Below are positions 24,310 to 36,462 of a stretch of 64,000 bases of DNA, one piece after another (position 1 is the stretch's first letter; each line of letters starts with the position of its first letter). Source of the stretch: Spirogloea muscicola (taxonomy: Eukaryota; Streptophyta; Zygnematophyceae; Spirogloeales; Spirogloeaceae). The translations under genes were made by a program, and so were the position numbers. The notes beneath the pieces are model-generated. The model was not told where the DNA came from. It worked only from the letters and a program-made list of their open reading frames with translations, and ran no database searches. The stretch lies in contig WELB01000001.1 in assembly GCA_009602725.1 (NCBI GenBank), positions 484,621 to 548,620 of the forward strand. Reading direction: 5' to 3'.

Positions 24310-27300
24310 GGATCGAGGCACGATGATGATGGGAGGCGGCGACAGGGGCATGGACGGGGACGTCGGGTCGGCGCGGCGGCCGGCGCCGTGGGACGAGAAC
24401 CCCAAGAACTTCCTGCAGGCCAGCCCGGCGTACGACCGCGCCCGCAACGGCATGACCGCCAAGCTCCCGCTCGACGTCAGAGCCGAGGGCCCCGAGCACT
24501 CCAAGGTGGCAGCCAGCCTCGCTCGCCACAAGCAGCAGACGCTGCCTGCCTGTCATGGCCGCCGAGACAGCTGCTGCAGCGGCAGTGATGCTGCTTGCAT
24601 CGGCCAACGTCCAGTGCCCGCCCCGCAGCATGCAGCGTGCCATGACTCGACAGGCTGCTGGAGGAGTCGAGCACGCAGCAGTGACATGTTCTCTTCTTCT
24701 TCAGCTGCTGCTTGCGGTGCCGACAGACCCAACTGGCAGCCCCCTCCACGTGGCCTTCATGCATCTGCTGATTCGGCTTCGCATATGCCCCCAGACCTTC
24801 ACGGCGACGCTGGCGGTGCCTCTGCCCTACGGCTCGTGGATGGCAGTCGGCAAGGGCCGCAACAAGTCGGAGGCGGAGCGGATGTGCTGCGTGGCAGCCT
24901 GCGAGAAGCTGTACCAGGAGGGGCTCCTCTACGTGCCGAGCCGGCTCCCCCCAAGCTCAGGGGGAGGCGGAGGAGGAGCCCCCGGGCAGCAGCGGGATGT
25001 GAGTCGAGCAGCCTGCTTAAGGCTCAGCTGCCATGACGAAGCTATCCTTTCAGCTGCCTGCTGAGGGCTTCTGGACAAACATCATATTTAACCATGGGGT
25101 GCTGAGGGAGGTGGAGTAGCATTGTCCTTGATTTGCCAGAATGCCAAGGTCAATTAGCATTGGTGTTTACTTCTGTAGTGGTTGAGGAGCTCACCAACAT
25201 CGATGCAATTTACAATCGTTGCTGCAGCTTATGGATGAGCTCCCAGTGCTGCACGTGAATGCGCAAGCCTTGGAGGAGATGGAGACGGTGATGAGCAACT
25301 TGCAGGATGTCTATGCAGCCGAGGCTCGGCAGCAGATGGGGGCTAGCTCACAGCCAAGAGGCGGGAGCAAGAACGGCGACCTCCATGAGCGCTTGGGCAG
25401 ATCGAGGTTTGGGGCCGGAGAGTCTATGGCGATGGATGCCAGCAACAGTCAGATACAAAGGGAAGCACAGCGGCGGGTCGCCAGCCTTGAGCTGAGAGAG
25501 CAGAGGAAGGTGAGGGAAGCCCTGCCAGCGTGGAAGGAGCGGGATAACATACTCAAGCTCGTGCAGGAGAATCGAGTGATTGTGCTGACTGGCGAAACTG
25601 GGTGTGGCAAGACCACTCAGGTGATGACTTCTGCACCCACCGTCCTTGTCACATCCAACTGATGACATTAATGTGCCTCTCAATGTCTCTCAAGAAGTGG
25701 CCCATGAAGTTGCCTCTGGCAGTTGAAGACTTGCAGAAAGATAGAGCAAAGTATTGTCAGTGCTTCGTTTGGGATACGCCCAAGCATTGCAGGCGTGGAA
25801 CCTGATATGCAGAGTTGTTGCCCAGGTTCCGCAATACATCTTGGAGACAGCAGAGGGCCAAGGAACTGCTGGTCAAGTGCGTGTCATCATCACGCAGCCA
25901 CGGCGCATTGCTGCAATAAGGTATACAGGAACAGAGGTCATTGTGCAATGTCATATTTTCATTGTTATGCTATGGTCACAGACATAAAGTGAGTAGATCG
26001 ATCTTGTCATCACCTCGTTCTGAATATGCATAGTTTTCTTGTCGATAACAAAGATGGTAAGCTGGGCTTGATCCTGCAGCGTGAAGAAATCTTGCAAGTG
26101 CCGTGCAATCTCTTTGATGTAATGCCTGCTTGGTTCCTAAAGTACCTTGGCAGGCTCGATGCAAGAACTCAGAGCAGCACGCTTAGTGTGTCCTTACTTT
26201 GCGTCCTTGGGCAGTGTAGCAGAACGTGTGGCATGGGAAAGGGGCGAGCCAATAGGCCGAAGTGTCGGATACGCAGTGCGGTTGGAAAGTGTGGCCCCAC
26301 GGATGCAAGGAAGTCTTCTCTTCTGTACAACGGGCATTCTTCTTCGCAATCTGCAGGTTGCTCTTACAAGCAGACTGCTCTTCCATTGCTCTTCTCAGTC
26401 ATTCAAGTGCTTGTGAGACGTACTATTATACAAGTAGCAGAATGTGTCTGTTTAGCACTTCTGCATGAATTTGTGATACTCAAAACTCAGTGATGTATGC
26501 ATGCTGCAGAATAAAGACTATCTGGCCACTGCCAGTCATATCATAATCGACGAGGTGCATGAGCGGGATGTGAATACGGACTTTCTGCTGATAGTGGTGA
26601 AGGAGCTGCTGCCCAGCTATCCTTCCCTGCGAATCATAATCATGAGTGCTACCCTGGACTCTGATAGTCTAACTAGGTATGTGCACCTGCGGCTGCTTCA
26701 ATTGTTATTGAATTTGCAGGGCTGTTACAGCAACATGCTTTTGTCAAAAGGAAACCCATGTCTGACTAATTCATAGTGGATAGCTAGCATGTTGTCTGGA
26801 AACTTTCTCAGGCCTCTAGTGAATGAGCACTTCAGTGATCAATCTACTGATCCTGATATCCTGGCTTTCGATTGACTGTTTGATCCTGCCAGATACTTTG
26901 GGTCTTGTCCACACGTCCACATTCCTGGATTCCTTTATCCAGTACAGATATCTTACCTTGAAGACTTGCCCCAGCTCATGGGCTCAGCTTGCCCCTTGGT
27001 GGTCAAAGCAGCGGCTCAGGGAAGGCTGCCAGCCGCACTGGAGGAAGACGAAGTCGACCCCCAGCTGACGGCGGCAGTCATTGGCTGGTATGTGGACCAT
27101 GTTGAGCACTTCGATGGAGCTGTGCTCTGCTTCCTACCTGTGAGTGCCCTCTGCCTCGGCCTGTGGTCCAAATACAGCATGAAGCTCATTACATAGGCGA
27201 TGTCGGCACCACTAGAAGGAAAGGCCCTTGCATACACATGTCTGTTTAAGGATGTGGAGCATGATGTGTCTGTTATCTATGGTGAGATGCATCCTTAGCA

Positions 27301-30300
27301 CTACATGTCCATGCGTTTTTGGCTGGAAAAGCTGTGTGTTGTCAATATGGCACCAGTTACTGCTGACTCTTTGTTAGAGGTCTTGATGCACCATGCCCTC
27401 CTATCTGGTGCTGTGGTTCTGATGGATACAGATTGACTTCTTCAGGGCTGGGAGACTATCTCCAAGGTCACGGAGAAGCTCATGTCGCATTCCGCAGCTC
27501 GTCGAATGCACATTGTGCCTCTTCATTCACAGCTCCCTGTCAGGGAGCAGCATTTGGCCTTCCGTCGTGCTCCAGAAGGCTATTGTAAGGTGAAGGCCTG
27601 TAAATTGAAAGGCTGAGAGCATGTGAAGTTGCGCTTATCCTGCACATACCAACAACAAAGTTATATACTGGATGATGGATCATGTCGTTCTTGACCTCAG
27701 ACAAGCAAGAGGCCTGCTAGTGATGCTCTCATAGTCCCTGTCATGGCTTGCAACTCAAGTACTTCCATGAAATACATCATTGGTGAAGCCTAGGACAGGA
27801 AACTTACTGTTCCTACTCACTGCAGATTGTACTAGCAACGAACATCGCAGAAACAAGCATAACAATAGATGATATTGTCTGCGTCGTGGACTTGGGGCGG
27901 CACAAGATGAAGGCCTATGATTCAAGCCGAGATATCACAGCAATGCGAGTGCAGGTACAAATATCATAAGCTACACCACACACGTCCTGCATTGTAGTGC
28001 CTCTATGACGTGCCAGACACAAGACTTGAGTGATGTGCCACTTGGACTTTTACAATAGTACCGAATGGTAAAGAAAGCCAGTTTTCTGTGGCAGTGAGAG
28101 GCTGGCAGGGAATTGGTAGCTCTACTGTACTGGTGACTGCTACAATGCCATTTTTATCCTTGTTGTGAGGTATTGAGGAGGTGGGCTGCATCGTATCAAG
28201 GGATGAATGCCTTCATGAGTACTAATGTCACTTGAAAATGTTGCATACACAGTGGATCTCCAAGTCAAATGCAAGGCAGCGAAAGGGTCGGGCCGGCAGA
28301 GTGCAGTCTGGCCATTGCTTTCGACTATACAGTGAGCAAGTGAAGCCTCCTGTCCTGGTTGACAACTTCCTGCTTTCTGGTCGATACTGCTTGCCTCAAA
28401 TGTGACCCAAGCCTGTGCTGTGTCCTTCTGAAAATGTGAAAGAGCAACTTGGAGACCGAGCTTGCCTGACATCTACTCTCGTAATCTGTGAACCTGAAGT
28501 CTTCACGAGTTTTCTTTAGTTTGATTTGAATATATAACAAGACTAGTCCTCACCTGTTTTACATATTGGACGAGCTCTCTCAGAGTCAGACATTCAGCCG
28601 CTTACTTGACTTACAAGGAGTTTTTGGTTAAAATAACATTGATCTGAAGTAACAATGTTGTCCAGGGTAGGCATGTCATTGACTTGTGGGTGATTGACAC
28701 GCAGCTCCAAATCACCCGTTGACCATCTCAAACCTCCAATGCTTGGAAAGCAGTCCTCCGATGTGAACATATTTCATATGGACAATCGTTCCATTTTGTG
28801 TTTCCAGATCCATGCTGCCATGTATGATCAACCCATTCCAGAGATGCTGCGGATGCCATTGGAGGAGGTCTGCCTCCAGATCAAGTCCTTGGCGGTCACA
28901 GGCCCTGTAAGCAATCTGTCAATTCTACACTCTCACTTCTCCTCAACGGCTCAAATTCAATTAATGCTTGGAGCTCAGAGTTGGACTTAATCAAGAATAT
29001 TCAACCATTAGTACCTCAAAGGTTGTGAGATGGTCTCAGAACAATCATGCAAATGCAATAGGAGATTAGTCTCATTGCCAATCCAGGTCTAAGCTATCCT
29101 GCAAAGGAGCCTGCAGGTGGAGAAGCGAAGCACAGCAGCTTCAGAAGTCAATAGCTGGAGGCACTCATCAGTTGTGGACTTGGCAGACATCACCACCTTC
29201 CTCGCAAGGGCCCTGCAGCCACCGAAAGCATCAGCCGTGTATTCTGCCATCAGGACGCTGCGGGACATGGGTGCACTTGACAAGGTCAGGCGGCTGGATG
29301 ATACTTAAATTTGACTAGTGACGTGCCCAATTCACGTGATGACAGGCTTTGTAGATTGCCATATTAAGAAGATGCTCAAGGCTGTAGAGACAAATTTCAT
29401 AATCAACTAATTGAAGCTTGCTTTCCTGCTTCAGGAGGAGAACTTGACACCCCTTGGTCAGAAGCTGTCAAAGTTGGCAGTGCACCCGCGGCTTGGCAAG
29501 ATGCTCATCTACGCAGCTTTGCTGGGCTGCTTGCCTCCCCTTCTCACTGTGGCAGCTGCAGCTTGCTTCCGTGACCCGTTCCTCTCACCCATGTACAAGA
29601 GGGACGAGGCAGACAGGATACGACTGGGCTTGGCCACGGGTGCTGCTAGCAACAGTGACCACCTTGTCGTTGCTCGAGCCTTTGAGATGTGGGAGGATGC
29701 TCAAGCCTCTGGGAGGGGCTTCGAGTTTTGCGATGTCCACTTTCTGGCCGTCGGCACCATGCAGCTCATTGCAGGCACCCGCAAGCAGGTTTGTGCATGC
29801 ACGGCCGCCACACTAGGGTTGCTTTGCAGCACGAATAGTAGCAGAGCTGCACTGCAGATTGGAAATGCATTATCTCATGTAGTACTGCGCTTTTTGTTTG
29901 CACTAGTAGCTGGTACAGGCAGTAGTTGTCAGGAGTACTCCCACAGGTGTAGGAAGACCTGTAACGAACTCCATGCTGCTGCAGTTTGAGAGGGAGCTTC
30001 TGGACTCTGGCCTCTGGCAACCAGAGAGGCAGCTGCCTGACCGAAGCATCATCAGAGTGGCACGATGTGCTTTGACGGTCGGCATGCACCAGAATATTGC
30101 ATACACCGAGATGTTCAAAGAAAGTAAGGGGTACAAGAGTGGTTCAAAGAAGGCCTACCGCACCAAGTTGGGCTTCAAGTCTGATGGTTCTCGGGTGTTC
30201 ATACATCCCACGTCGGTCGTGTCAGAGAAGAGGCTGGACCAAGCAGAGCACCACTTTCTTCTCTTTCAGGAGAAGGTGGCTTCCACAAGTCAGGTATGTT

Positions 30301-30846
30301 CAATCTAGTGTCAAGCAGGCCTGCTGAGCGCGAGCAGGAGTAAGCAGAGCTGTGATGAGTGCACCGAGAATTGCTAGTCCTACTACATCTCTTCTTTGCT
30401 GTACTTATAGTGCAACTGGTAACTTTAATCATTGGTGCATAAACTACAACACGAGTCGTATTCTCAGTCATCAATAAGCAACAGGTGAGACCATCATGCT
30501 TGTTGCATAGCTTGTGTGAGGCTCGTCTGACCTGGCTGTCTTCTTTATGGTGCAACAGGTGTTTGTGAAGACCTGCACTCTTGTCTCACCAATCAACCTG
30601 GGAATATTTGGAGGCTCTCTCAGATTTGGCAGCAATAGCTCAAGCAGTTATGCCAGTGAATTCAAGGTCATGGAAGTCAATGAGCAGGTCAAGCTCTTGG
30701 TCAAGAGTGGTGTGGGGGAGGTGGTAGTGCAGATTCGGCGGATGCTTGACGAGATCGTGGAGAGGTGGCTACTGGGGGTGCAGCGCAACGAGCTGGAGAT
30801 CCAGTTCATGGAGAGCCTGGTGAACCTGCTAGTGCAGTCACTCTGA
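24029..30846 (+). CDS. DExH-box ATP-dependent RNA helicase (DHX36/plant DExH group)
   Basis: A large superfamily 2 RNA helicase. The start is uncertain: an upstream in-frame ATG at 24029 would include the glycine tract, while 24323 is the first of two adjacent ATGs after it. Blocks in order: a dsRNA-binding-like segment near 24790-24920 ([30 protein letters not shown]); motif [11 protein letters not shown] near 25590; motif Ia [10 protein letters not shown] near 25890; [14 protein letters not shown] near 26315; motif [19 protein letters not shown] (DEVH) near 26545; motif [24 protein letters not shown] near 26895; HSQLPVREQ near 27525; motif [16 protein letters not shown] near 27830; motif [20 protein letters not shown] near 28275; HA2 helical part near 28810-29790; OB-fold part 29979-30294; and last exon 30559-30846, ending at TGA. 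All catalytic motifs are intact. Likely roles in RNA or G-quadruplex unwinding are family inference. Confidence 0.9.
24112..24149 (+). repeat. GCC tract near the helicase 5' end
   Basis: A run of about twelve GCC units in the 5' region of the helicase gene; it may be leader or a coding alanine/proline run depending on the real start. Confidence 0.8.
24232..24309 (+). repeat. GGC tract coding a glycine-rich N-terminus
   Basis: A run of GGC units following a single N at 24231. In the helicase frame it encodes a glycine/serine-rich stretch, similar in kind to the Gly-rich N-termini of DHX36/DExH relatives. Confidence 0.75.
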
Positions 30847-31554
30847 CGTGCTAGCAGCGCGTCAAATGCAGAGCGTCAACGACACAACAGTCGTGGATGT
30901 CAATTCTTTGCCAACTATTACAGCTATTTGGCCCAGAATCAATCAAATGCCAGTCTGAGAGTTGCTGCTGTGGGAGCCACGAGCAAAGGTGAAACAATCC
31001 AGGTTGTGGGTCTATCAACAATGGCTACAGACCTCAGACCATTGAGACCAGGCCCAAGCTCCCCTGGTCTAAGACCAACGTGACAGCCCCAAATGATTCG
31101 TGGGTCATGTTTCTCAATGTGTGCCCAAATGCTTACAATCCAAGAAGCTGCCAACTGTTAACGCCCACTTCATCCAAGTGCGAAGTTGTGAATGTGCTCA
31201 GAGGATTGTATTGCCATGGACAGGACAGCCAAGCCTTGATGCTTGCTATTCTCTTGCCTGATGTGGACCACAAGGCTTGTGGGCAGCGTGCAAGCTTTTG
31301 CCTCAATGATAAACGACAGCATCCTGATGACCATTGATCATAAGCGACAAGCTTCCTCATGGCTAATTGAGTTGATTAAGTACAAGCTGGACAACCTGTT
31401 GCCTATTTTTCCTGACGGCTACTTGAAATGATTGAGTACAAGCTGGACAACCTACTGCCAACCTTTGCACCAAAACCTGCAGAGACCAATTTGGACTCTG
31501 ATCGATCAGATCTGATATGACACCCTCTGGTCACTTGCCATGGCGGCGCCTGCC
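30847..31554. other. Convergent intergenic region with a diverged direct repeat
   Basis: The region lies between helicase stop and zinc-finger stop. Near 31373-31402 and 31432-31461 the phrase AGTACAAGCTGGACAACCT occurs twice, about 59 bp apart, with similar flanks. Nothing else was recognised. Confidence 0.55.
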
Positions 31555-32964
31555 CTAGAAATCATCCGCCAGCCTTGCGGGCAAGCCTGCCAGGCCGAAC
31601 CAGCTGGACTCGGAGGGGCAGATCTGCTGAAAGATGGGTAGTCGGCGCGCACGTGCGGCCATGCCGCAGCCCCAGCTAGCTTCGCTGAGCGATGCGAATA
31701 GCTTTACAGCAGGATCTGTTGCCGCTGCGAAAAAGGGCCGTGCTTCCTGCTTCTTAAGTAAGGCTGCGGCCACTAGCCCTGTGCGGTGGTGGATGAAACG
31801 GCAGCGAGTTCCATAGGGGCAAGTCCCGTTTATATTGAAGGTGCGGCAGATCTGCATGGGCCAACATCACGCGGCAACGCTTCAGCAGCAGCATGCTGGC
31901 CAGCGGGCTGGCAGTGGAGTCCGTTCCGAGCTATAAATTTACACAACAATACGACCATCAATTGGTTCATTGTTGATCAAGCGGCCATTCTGACGAAGAT
32001 TGAAGGCTGCCCAAGACCTTGCTTAATTGGGTCAGACAATTTTGTTACAATTGCAACCCTGCATGTAAGAAGCTCAAGACAAGGATGGTGTACACCAAGC
32101 ACCATACCTCGGTCTTGTATTTGGGGTGGCGTGCAACAGGCCTGAGTTCCTCTTTTCCATGAGCAAACTGCACCAACAAGGACCGACTTATACATGAGCA
32201 GGAGGTCGTAGTCATGTTATGTTTTGGGACTGGCAAAGTACAGCAGTGTGTACAGCGTCCTCAGACGACAACCTGGTGAATAAAAGAATCTGGAGCTGGC
32301 TTTGGAATGATAGTCAGCACACGCAATAACAAGGCTAGCAGACGGGCTGCTGCAGGCGGCTCATGCATGGGCCTCCGCTGACTGCACTGTGATCCATAGG
32401 TGCTATCATCAGATCGAGGCGCCATCCTAATATCATCATGCACGTGTTCGGATAAGGTTGCCCAACCTGGCACTTGCTGCCGTACCGGCAGGAGCCGGTC
32501 TCCTCCCAGGACCGGCACAGCTCGGTCTTGTATAAGCTGTGTGGGGAGTGGGAAGGCCCGGGGGCAGCTGCTGCGGCCATGCTGCAGGAGGCGAGGCTGC
32601 TGCTGCTGCTACTGGACGTGGTGTTGACGGAGCTGCCTGGGCTGCTGGGCAGGTCGCCGATGCTGCCGTCCTCGTCGTGGTCGCTCACGTAGCTCACCTC
32701 GTCGTAACTCTTTGCCGACCATGGAAGGTGTGCAGCCTCCACCGGCAGCTTGAAGTGATACGGCTGTGGTGAATCCATGCCACCGTAGTCAGGCAGCGAG
32801 CTCGAGGCGTGTGAGCTGGAGCCTACTGCGGAGCCAGCCGCGTTCCATGCCAGCATCGTGGTGTGCCGCGGTAGCTGCAGCATCGTGGGCAGCGGGCTCG
32901 TGGATTCTGTGACGGCGGCGACGTCGGCGGCCTTGTCCGCGGATGCCCACGCCGTCGCCAGCAC
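31555..32964 (-). CDS. Tandem CCCH zinc-finger protein of TTP/TIS11 type
   Basis: An RNA-binding protein of the tristetraprolin type, which in animals and yeast binds AU-rich 3' UTR elements and promotes mRNA decay. Three exons in phase: 32964-32467, 32167-32108 and 31851-31555, giving 284 residues. Finger 1 uses C150, C159, C165 and H169 (CX8CX5CX3H) preceded by YKTELC; finger 2 uses C188, C197, C203 and H207, preceded by KYKTEIC. The linker is exactly 18 residues, the canonical spacing. Both introns fall inside the zinc-finger region. The N-terminal 145 residues are serine-rich with a poly-serine run near residue 120. The C-terminal tail has no recognised domain. Start 32964 is the first ATG of this frame; a longer N-terminus cannot be excluded. 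Confidence 0.9.
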
Positions 32965-33149
32965 CCAGCGGCGGCCGTCCTGCGTCTGGGGAGGCGCTTG
33001 CGGCTGCGCCGGCGCTGGCGCTCGACTTGGGTGGCCACAGCGGAAGCAGAAGCCCGCGCGCGGCTGGCAGTGGCAGCCCCGGAGGTGCGGTGGTGCCAGC
33101 GGGCAAGTGGGCTGCCGCGCCCGAGGAGGGCAGTGGGCTGTTCAGCTAG

Positions 33150-33530
33150 TGATTGCGTGCGAGCTAGCGAGAGAGGGAGCGAGCGAGGCAGGGGGAGGGA
33201 GAGAGGGAGGAAGAGAGGGAGGGGGGAGAAATGAGAGGGAACGAGAGGGGGAGGGCGCGCACGAGTAGGAGAGAGAGGGAGAGGGAGAGGGAGANNNNNN
33301 NNNNNNNNNNNNNNNNNNNNNNNNNNNNNNNNNNNNNNNNNNNNNNNNNNNNNNNNNNNNNNNNNNNNNNNNNNNNGAAGGAGAGGGAGAGGCGAGGCGC
33401 GAAGGGAGGAAGGGCGAGGGCGAGGGGCCGAGCGAGAGGGAGAGGAAGAGCGTGAGGAGAGGGAGAGGGGGAGGGGGAGGGGAGGGACGCCGCACGCAGA
33501 GCTGCAGGCGCAGGAGGGGGGGAGAGGGGA
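33150..33530. repeat. GA-rich low-complexity tract with 82-N gap (33295-33376)
   Basis: Long runs of GAGAGG and GGGAGA units flank a gap of 82 N. On the minus strand this is a CT-rich stretch upstream of the zinc-finger gene, a typical plant-lineage leader or promoter composition. Apparent open frames here are compositional. Confidence 0.85.
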
Positions 33531-33930
33531 GAGGGCCCCCCCACATGGGCTCCCGCGCCACGCGCAGCGCGGCGGCGCGTGGGCGCCCATGGGCGCGACG
33601 CCTGCAGGCCGCCGCCTGCAGGCATGCAGCGCGGGCATGCATGCAGGCGGCGCGTGGCGCCCCCGCGACTGATCGCGACCGCCCGCCCGCCCAGCCCAAG
33701 TGCTCGCCACTACCCCGCCGCCCGCTTGCGGCCGCGTGCCAAAGTAGATAAGATCGCACTCTGCATGCACGTGGCTGGCTTCCACAGCCGCTCGAAGGTA
33801 TCCGCAGCCACATCTTCTCCCACTCGGGCCTCGTCTGCCGCCGTGCGCTTTCTGGCTCCGTTTCATAGAAGAATGCGGCTCTGAAATCAATTCCATTTCA
33901 TGTAGCCCCAGTTTGCACTAGTTTTTGCCT
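33531..33930. other. GC-rich stretch, no gene recognised
   Basis: Contains repeated GCATGCAGGCGGC-like and CTGCAGGC words near 33600-33660. It may belong to the upstream region of the minus-strand zinc-finger gene. No supported coding region. Confidence 0.4.
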
Positions 33931-34160
33931 GAAAGAACGTACTGGCCTGGATTGGCCACCCTATCAATTTCATGCGAACCGCACGCTTTCTCGCTTTCCG
34001 GGCGGCCTCTCGCAGCCATCGCTTCGCTCTGGAAGAGCTGTGTCTTCACCGCCGCCCTCCGTTGCAGCGCTTCCTTCCTTCTCTTCTCTGCCTGAACAAT
34101 GTAGTGGCTTGAATTGGCCTCTTTTCATTCAATGCGCTCCGTGCTTTCTCTCCCCTTCCC
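33930..34160 (+). repeat. Two copies of a second dispersed motif (CTTGAATTGGCCTC family)
   Basis: Near 33930-33990 and 34085-34155 a shared layout occurs: CTGCCTGAACAATGTA, then GGCTTGAATTGGCCTC, TTTCAT, CAATGCGCTCCGTGC and a CT-rich end. Further copies lie at 57463-57540, 38400-38450 (minus) and weaker ones at 48640-48685 and 52400-52480. The family is different from the GGCTGG hairpin tails. Confidence 0.6.
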
Positions 34161-35070
34161 CCGAAGAGCCCGAGGAGCCCCGTGAAGCTCGAGGGCCGAG
34201 GTCCCCCTGCCCGTGGCCCCTCCTCTCGCCCCTCCGCCTGCGCCCGCCGCGGCTAGCACCGAGGCCGCGCCTGCAAAGCCGGCGCCAGCTCCACCCCGCT
34301 GCCTGCCGGCGGTGCCAGCAGACTCGATCCTCCCTGACTGCACCGCATCGGCGGCAGCTAGCTTGCTTGCCCTTTGACGGTCATGACCGTATGATGCAAC
34401 TTCCACAGTCTGTCAAGGACTCACAGCGGCAAAATTTGTGCAGTCCTGGGTGAAGCTGCTTTGAGGCACACCTGCTTGGTGTTGTTGCTGTCGTTGTCAC
34501 CATGCTTGGGCATATGGGCGCTGTTATGGTCGAGGTGCTTGAATGTTACACCTCAGCGCTTGGGCCCCGCCTGCTAATATCTACCTGCTGCACAAAAGCC
34601 CAAACGTCGAGTCGGGGCTGAGCACGACCTTGCTGCTTCCGCTCTATAATACCACTGTTTTTAAAAAGCGGCTAGATTCCCGACCTAGCGAACACGGGGG
34701 CAATGACAAGTAGGTCTCAAGAAGACTGAGCTGCTTCAACATCTGCCGCTCGCAGCTAGACGACCACGTTCAGCCTCCTCAGTGCGACCACCATGGCGAC
34801 CCCCTTATGTTGTTGAGCATATTAGTGTATAGAGCAACTGCTCCACGCTTTGCTGCTACAGTAGTAACTGCATTCAAGTGTTTATTTCTTAGCAAGCGTG
34901 TAGGATTGGTCTACGTTGCCGCCGTAGAAGTTGCAACAGTGTAGGCCTGTTTCAGCACACTTCTAGCGTCCGTGCAGCTCAGAGCGTGCTTGTCACCCTA
35001 TCGCACTGACGGCTTGCAGCCAAACAGCGTCACGGCGAATTCCACTGAAGCTTAGTTCGATAAAAGTAAG
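34160..35070. other. No gene recognised
   Basis: A short GC-rich, proline/arginine-coding patch at 34160-34330 is followed by ordinary composition. No conserved peptide, RNA gene or clear repeat was seen. Confidence 0.45.
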
Positions 35071-35074
35071 AGGC

Positions 35075-35910
35075 GGTGGCTATGAAAGGCCAGCCCAAGA
35101 AATTGACGAGATTGAAGGGTGCCCAAACAGGAATGGATCAATAAACAAACAGAAGCAAGTTGTGAGCTTCAAGGTAATGATGGCATGCGCTTCGCTCCAA
35201 GGACCCCCCGGTGGGGCTGCTCACGGCCATCGTTGATGACTTCGCCTCTATGCAAAGCAGAAGGCCAGCACTTGGTGCATTCCTAACAAATTTTCGTGGG
35301 ACATTGCCTGTGTTTGCCGGCACCCTCATTCTTTCACCAACTTTGGCTATTGCAGGCTAAGCAGGTCGCTTCAAGCACGCTTTCTCCAGTCCATCAAGCT
35401 GACAACCATCCAAAGTGCCAACAAGACTCAAAGCTCACGACTAATGAGCTCCTTAGGACTTTCCAGCTGCAATCTGACCTAGTGGGGAGAAAGTTGCGCG
35501 GCTCTGTTGGAGGAAAGACGAGGCAAGCACGAGCAAGTCTTCAAAAAATGCTGATGCGAAAAGCAAAAGGAAGAGGGAACACGACGATCTGGGCACGCCG
35601 GGTCGGTGTGGATGGGCTGATTGTGATAGTCCTACCGGGAAGCTTTAGGAAAGCGCTATTTGGCCCTTTCAAACCTTGTCAGTTCTTTTCGGGCTGGCTG
35701 TTCATAGCCCTTGCTCCCTTTTTTTTGAAAACGAGCCACCTCCTTCCGATGGGCTGGCCCTAATTGGAAGTTTGTTCGTGGTTTGGCCCCTTCGAACTCA
35801 GTCAATCTTTTGTTCGGGCTGGCTTATCACAGCCCTTGCCCCCATTGGGAGAGAAAGTGCTTCGCCCATAGAGAAGAGGGGCTGGCAAAGCCAGTCCAAA
35901 AACAATAAGA
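35075..35910. mobile_element. Hairpin-bearing LINE tails with an unknown stretch between
   Basis: A minus-strand hairpin lies at 35080-35103. Plus-strand copies lie at 35665-35720 and 35785-35855, both with ...CTTTTCGGGCTGGCT or a close variant followed by CAGCCCTTGC. A minus-strand stem is at 35877-35900. The sequence 35130-35650 between them has no recognised protein similarity. Confidence 0.6.
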
Positions 35911-36056
35911 GCCACTTCTGATTTGATTAGAAAGCAAGAAAATCCTAAATCCCTCAATATACTCCAGCTGCTGCCACGTCGGCAGATCGCAATGTTTGAG
36001 CCACGCCTTCAAGGGCATTCACACGCGGCTGTCTGCGCTGGTACGCTCGTCAGCTA

Positions 36057-36064
36057 TGACGTCA
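36057..36064. promoter_or_regulatory. TGACGTCA palindrome
   Basis: A third perfect TGACGTCA octamer, here far from any recognised gene. It may be chance or part of a repeat. Confidence 0.2.
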
Positions 36065-36106
36065 TGCGGCGCACGCGGCCGGCATTCCGGCTCTAGCACC
36101 TGGCCT

Positions 36107-36152
36107 GCAAGTGCTAGAGCCCGTGGCCCGCAAGTGCTAGAGCCCGTGGCCC
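36107..36152 (+). repeat. Perfect 23-bp tandem duplication
   Basis: The 23-base unit starting GCAAGTGCTAGAGCCCGTGG occurs at 36107-36129 and again at 36130-36152 without mismatch. A partial inverted echo (CTCTAGCACCTGGCC) lies just upstream at 36091. Confidence 0.9.
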
Positions 36153-36299
36153 CTGATTCAGGGGCCCCTCACGCCGAGCACCCATTGGACACCAAATGAC
36201 GCGCTTGCCGGGGCCGACTCTGAAACGAGAAATAGCTTTCGGAGCTAATTATGTTTTTCTGTGCAGGCCTCTCACAGCCACTGCCCTCTCCTGGAAGCG

Positions 36300-36450
36300 T
36301 CTTTTCATCGGACCTTGTCAGTTCTTTTCGGGCTGGCTGCTCGCAGCCCTTGCCACCTTTGGGACAAGTGGCACTCCCAATGGGGGCAAGGGCTGTGAAG
36401 AGCCAGCCCGAAAAGAATTGACAAAGGTTCGAAGGGGCCGAAAAAGCATT
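36300..36450. mobile_element. Tail-to-tail pair of hairpin elements (foldback)
   Basis: A plus-strand copy (36310-36362: CTTGTCAGTTCTTTTCGGGC, CAGCCCTTGCC) is followed within about 12 bp by a minus-strand copy (36374-36440). The arms are inverted repeats of roughly 50 bases and would fold into one long imperfect hairpin. Confidence 0.75.
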
Positions 36451-36462
36451 GAGCAGCTACAA

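Noticed and set aside
32823-33896. Long minus-strand open frame across the N gap
   Set aside because: It reads a CT-rich low-complexity tract and N as open sequence; the supported zinc-finger frame is a different one.
36300-36450. Hairpin pairs considered as rho-independent-type terminators or microRNA precursors
   Set aside because: They belong to a dispersed repeat family with LINE coding remnants, which explains them better; no small-RNA evidence is available.
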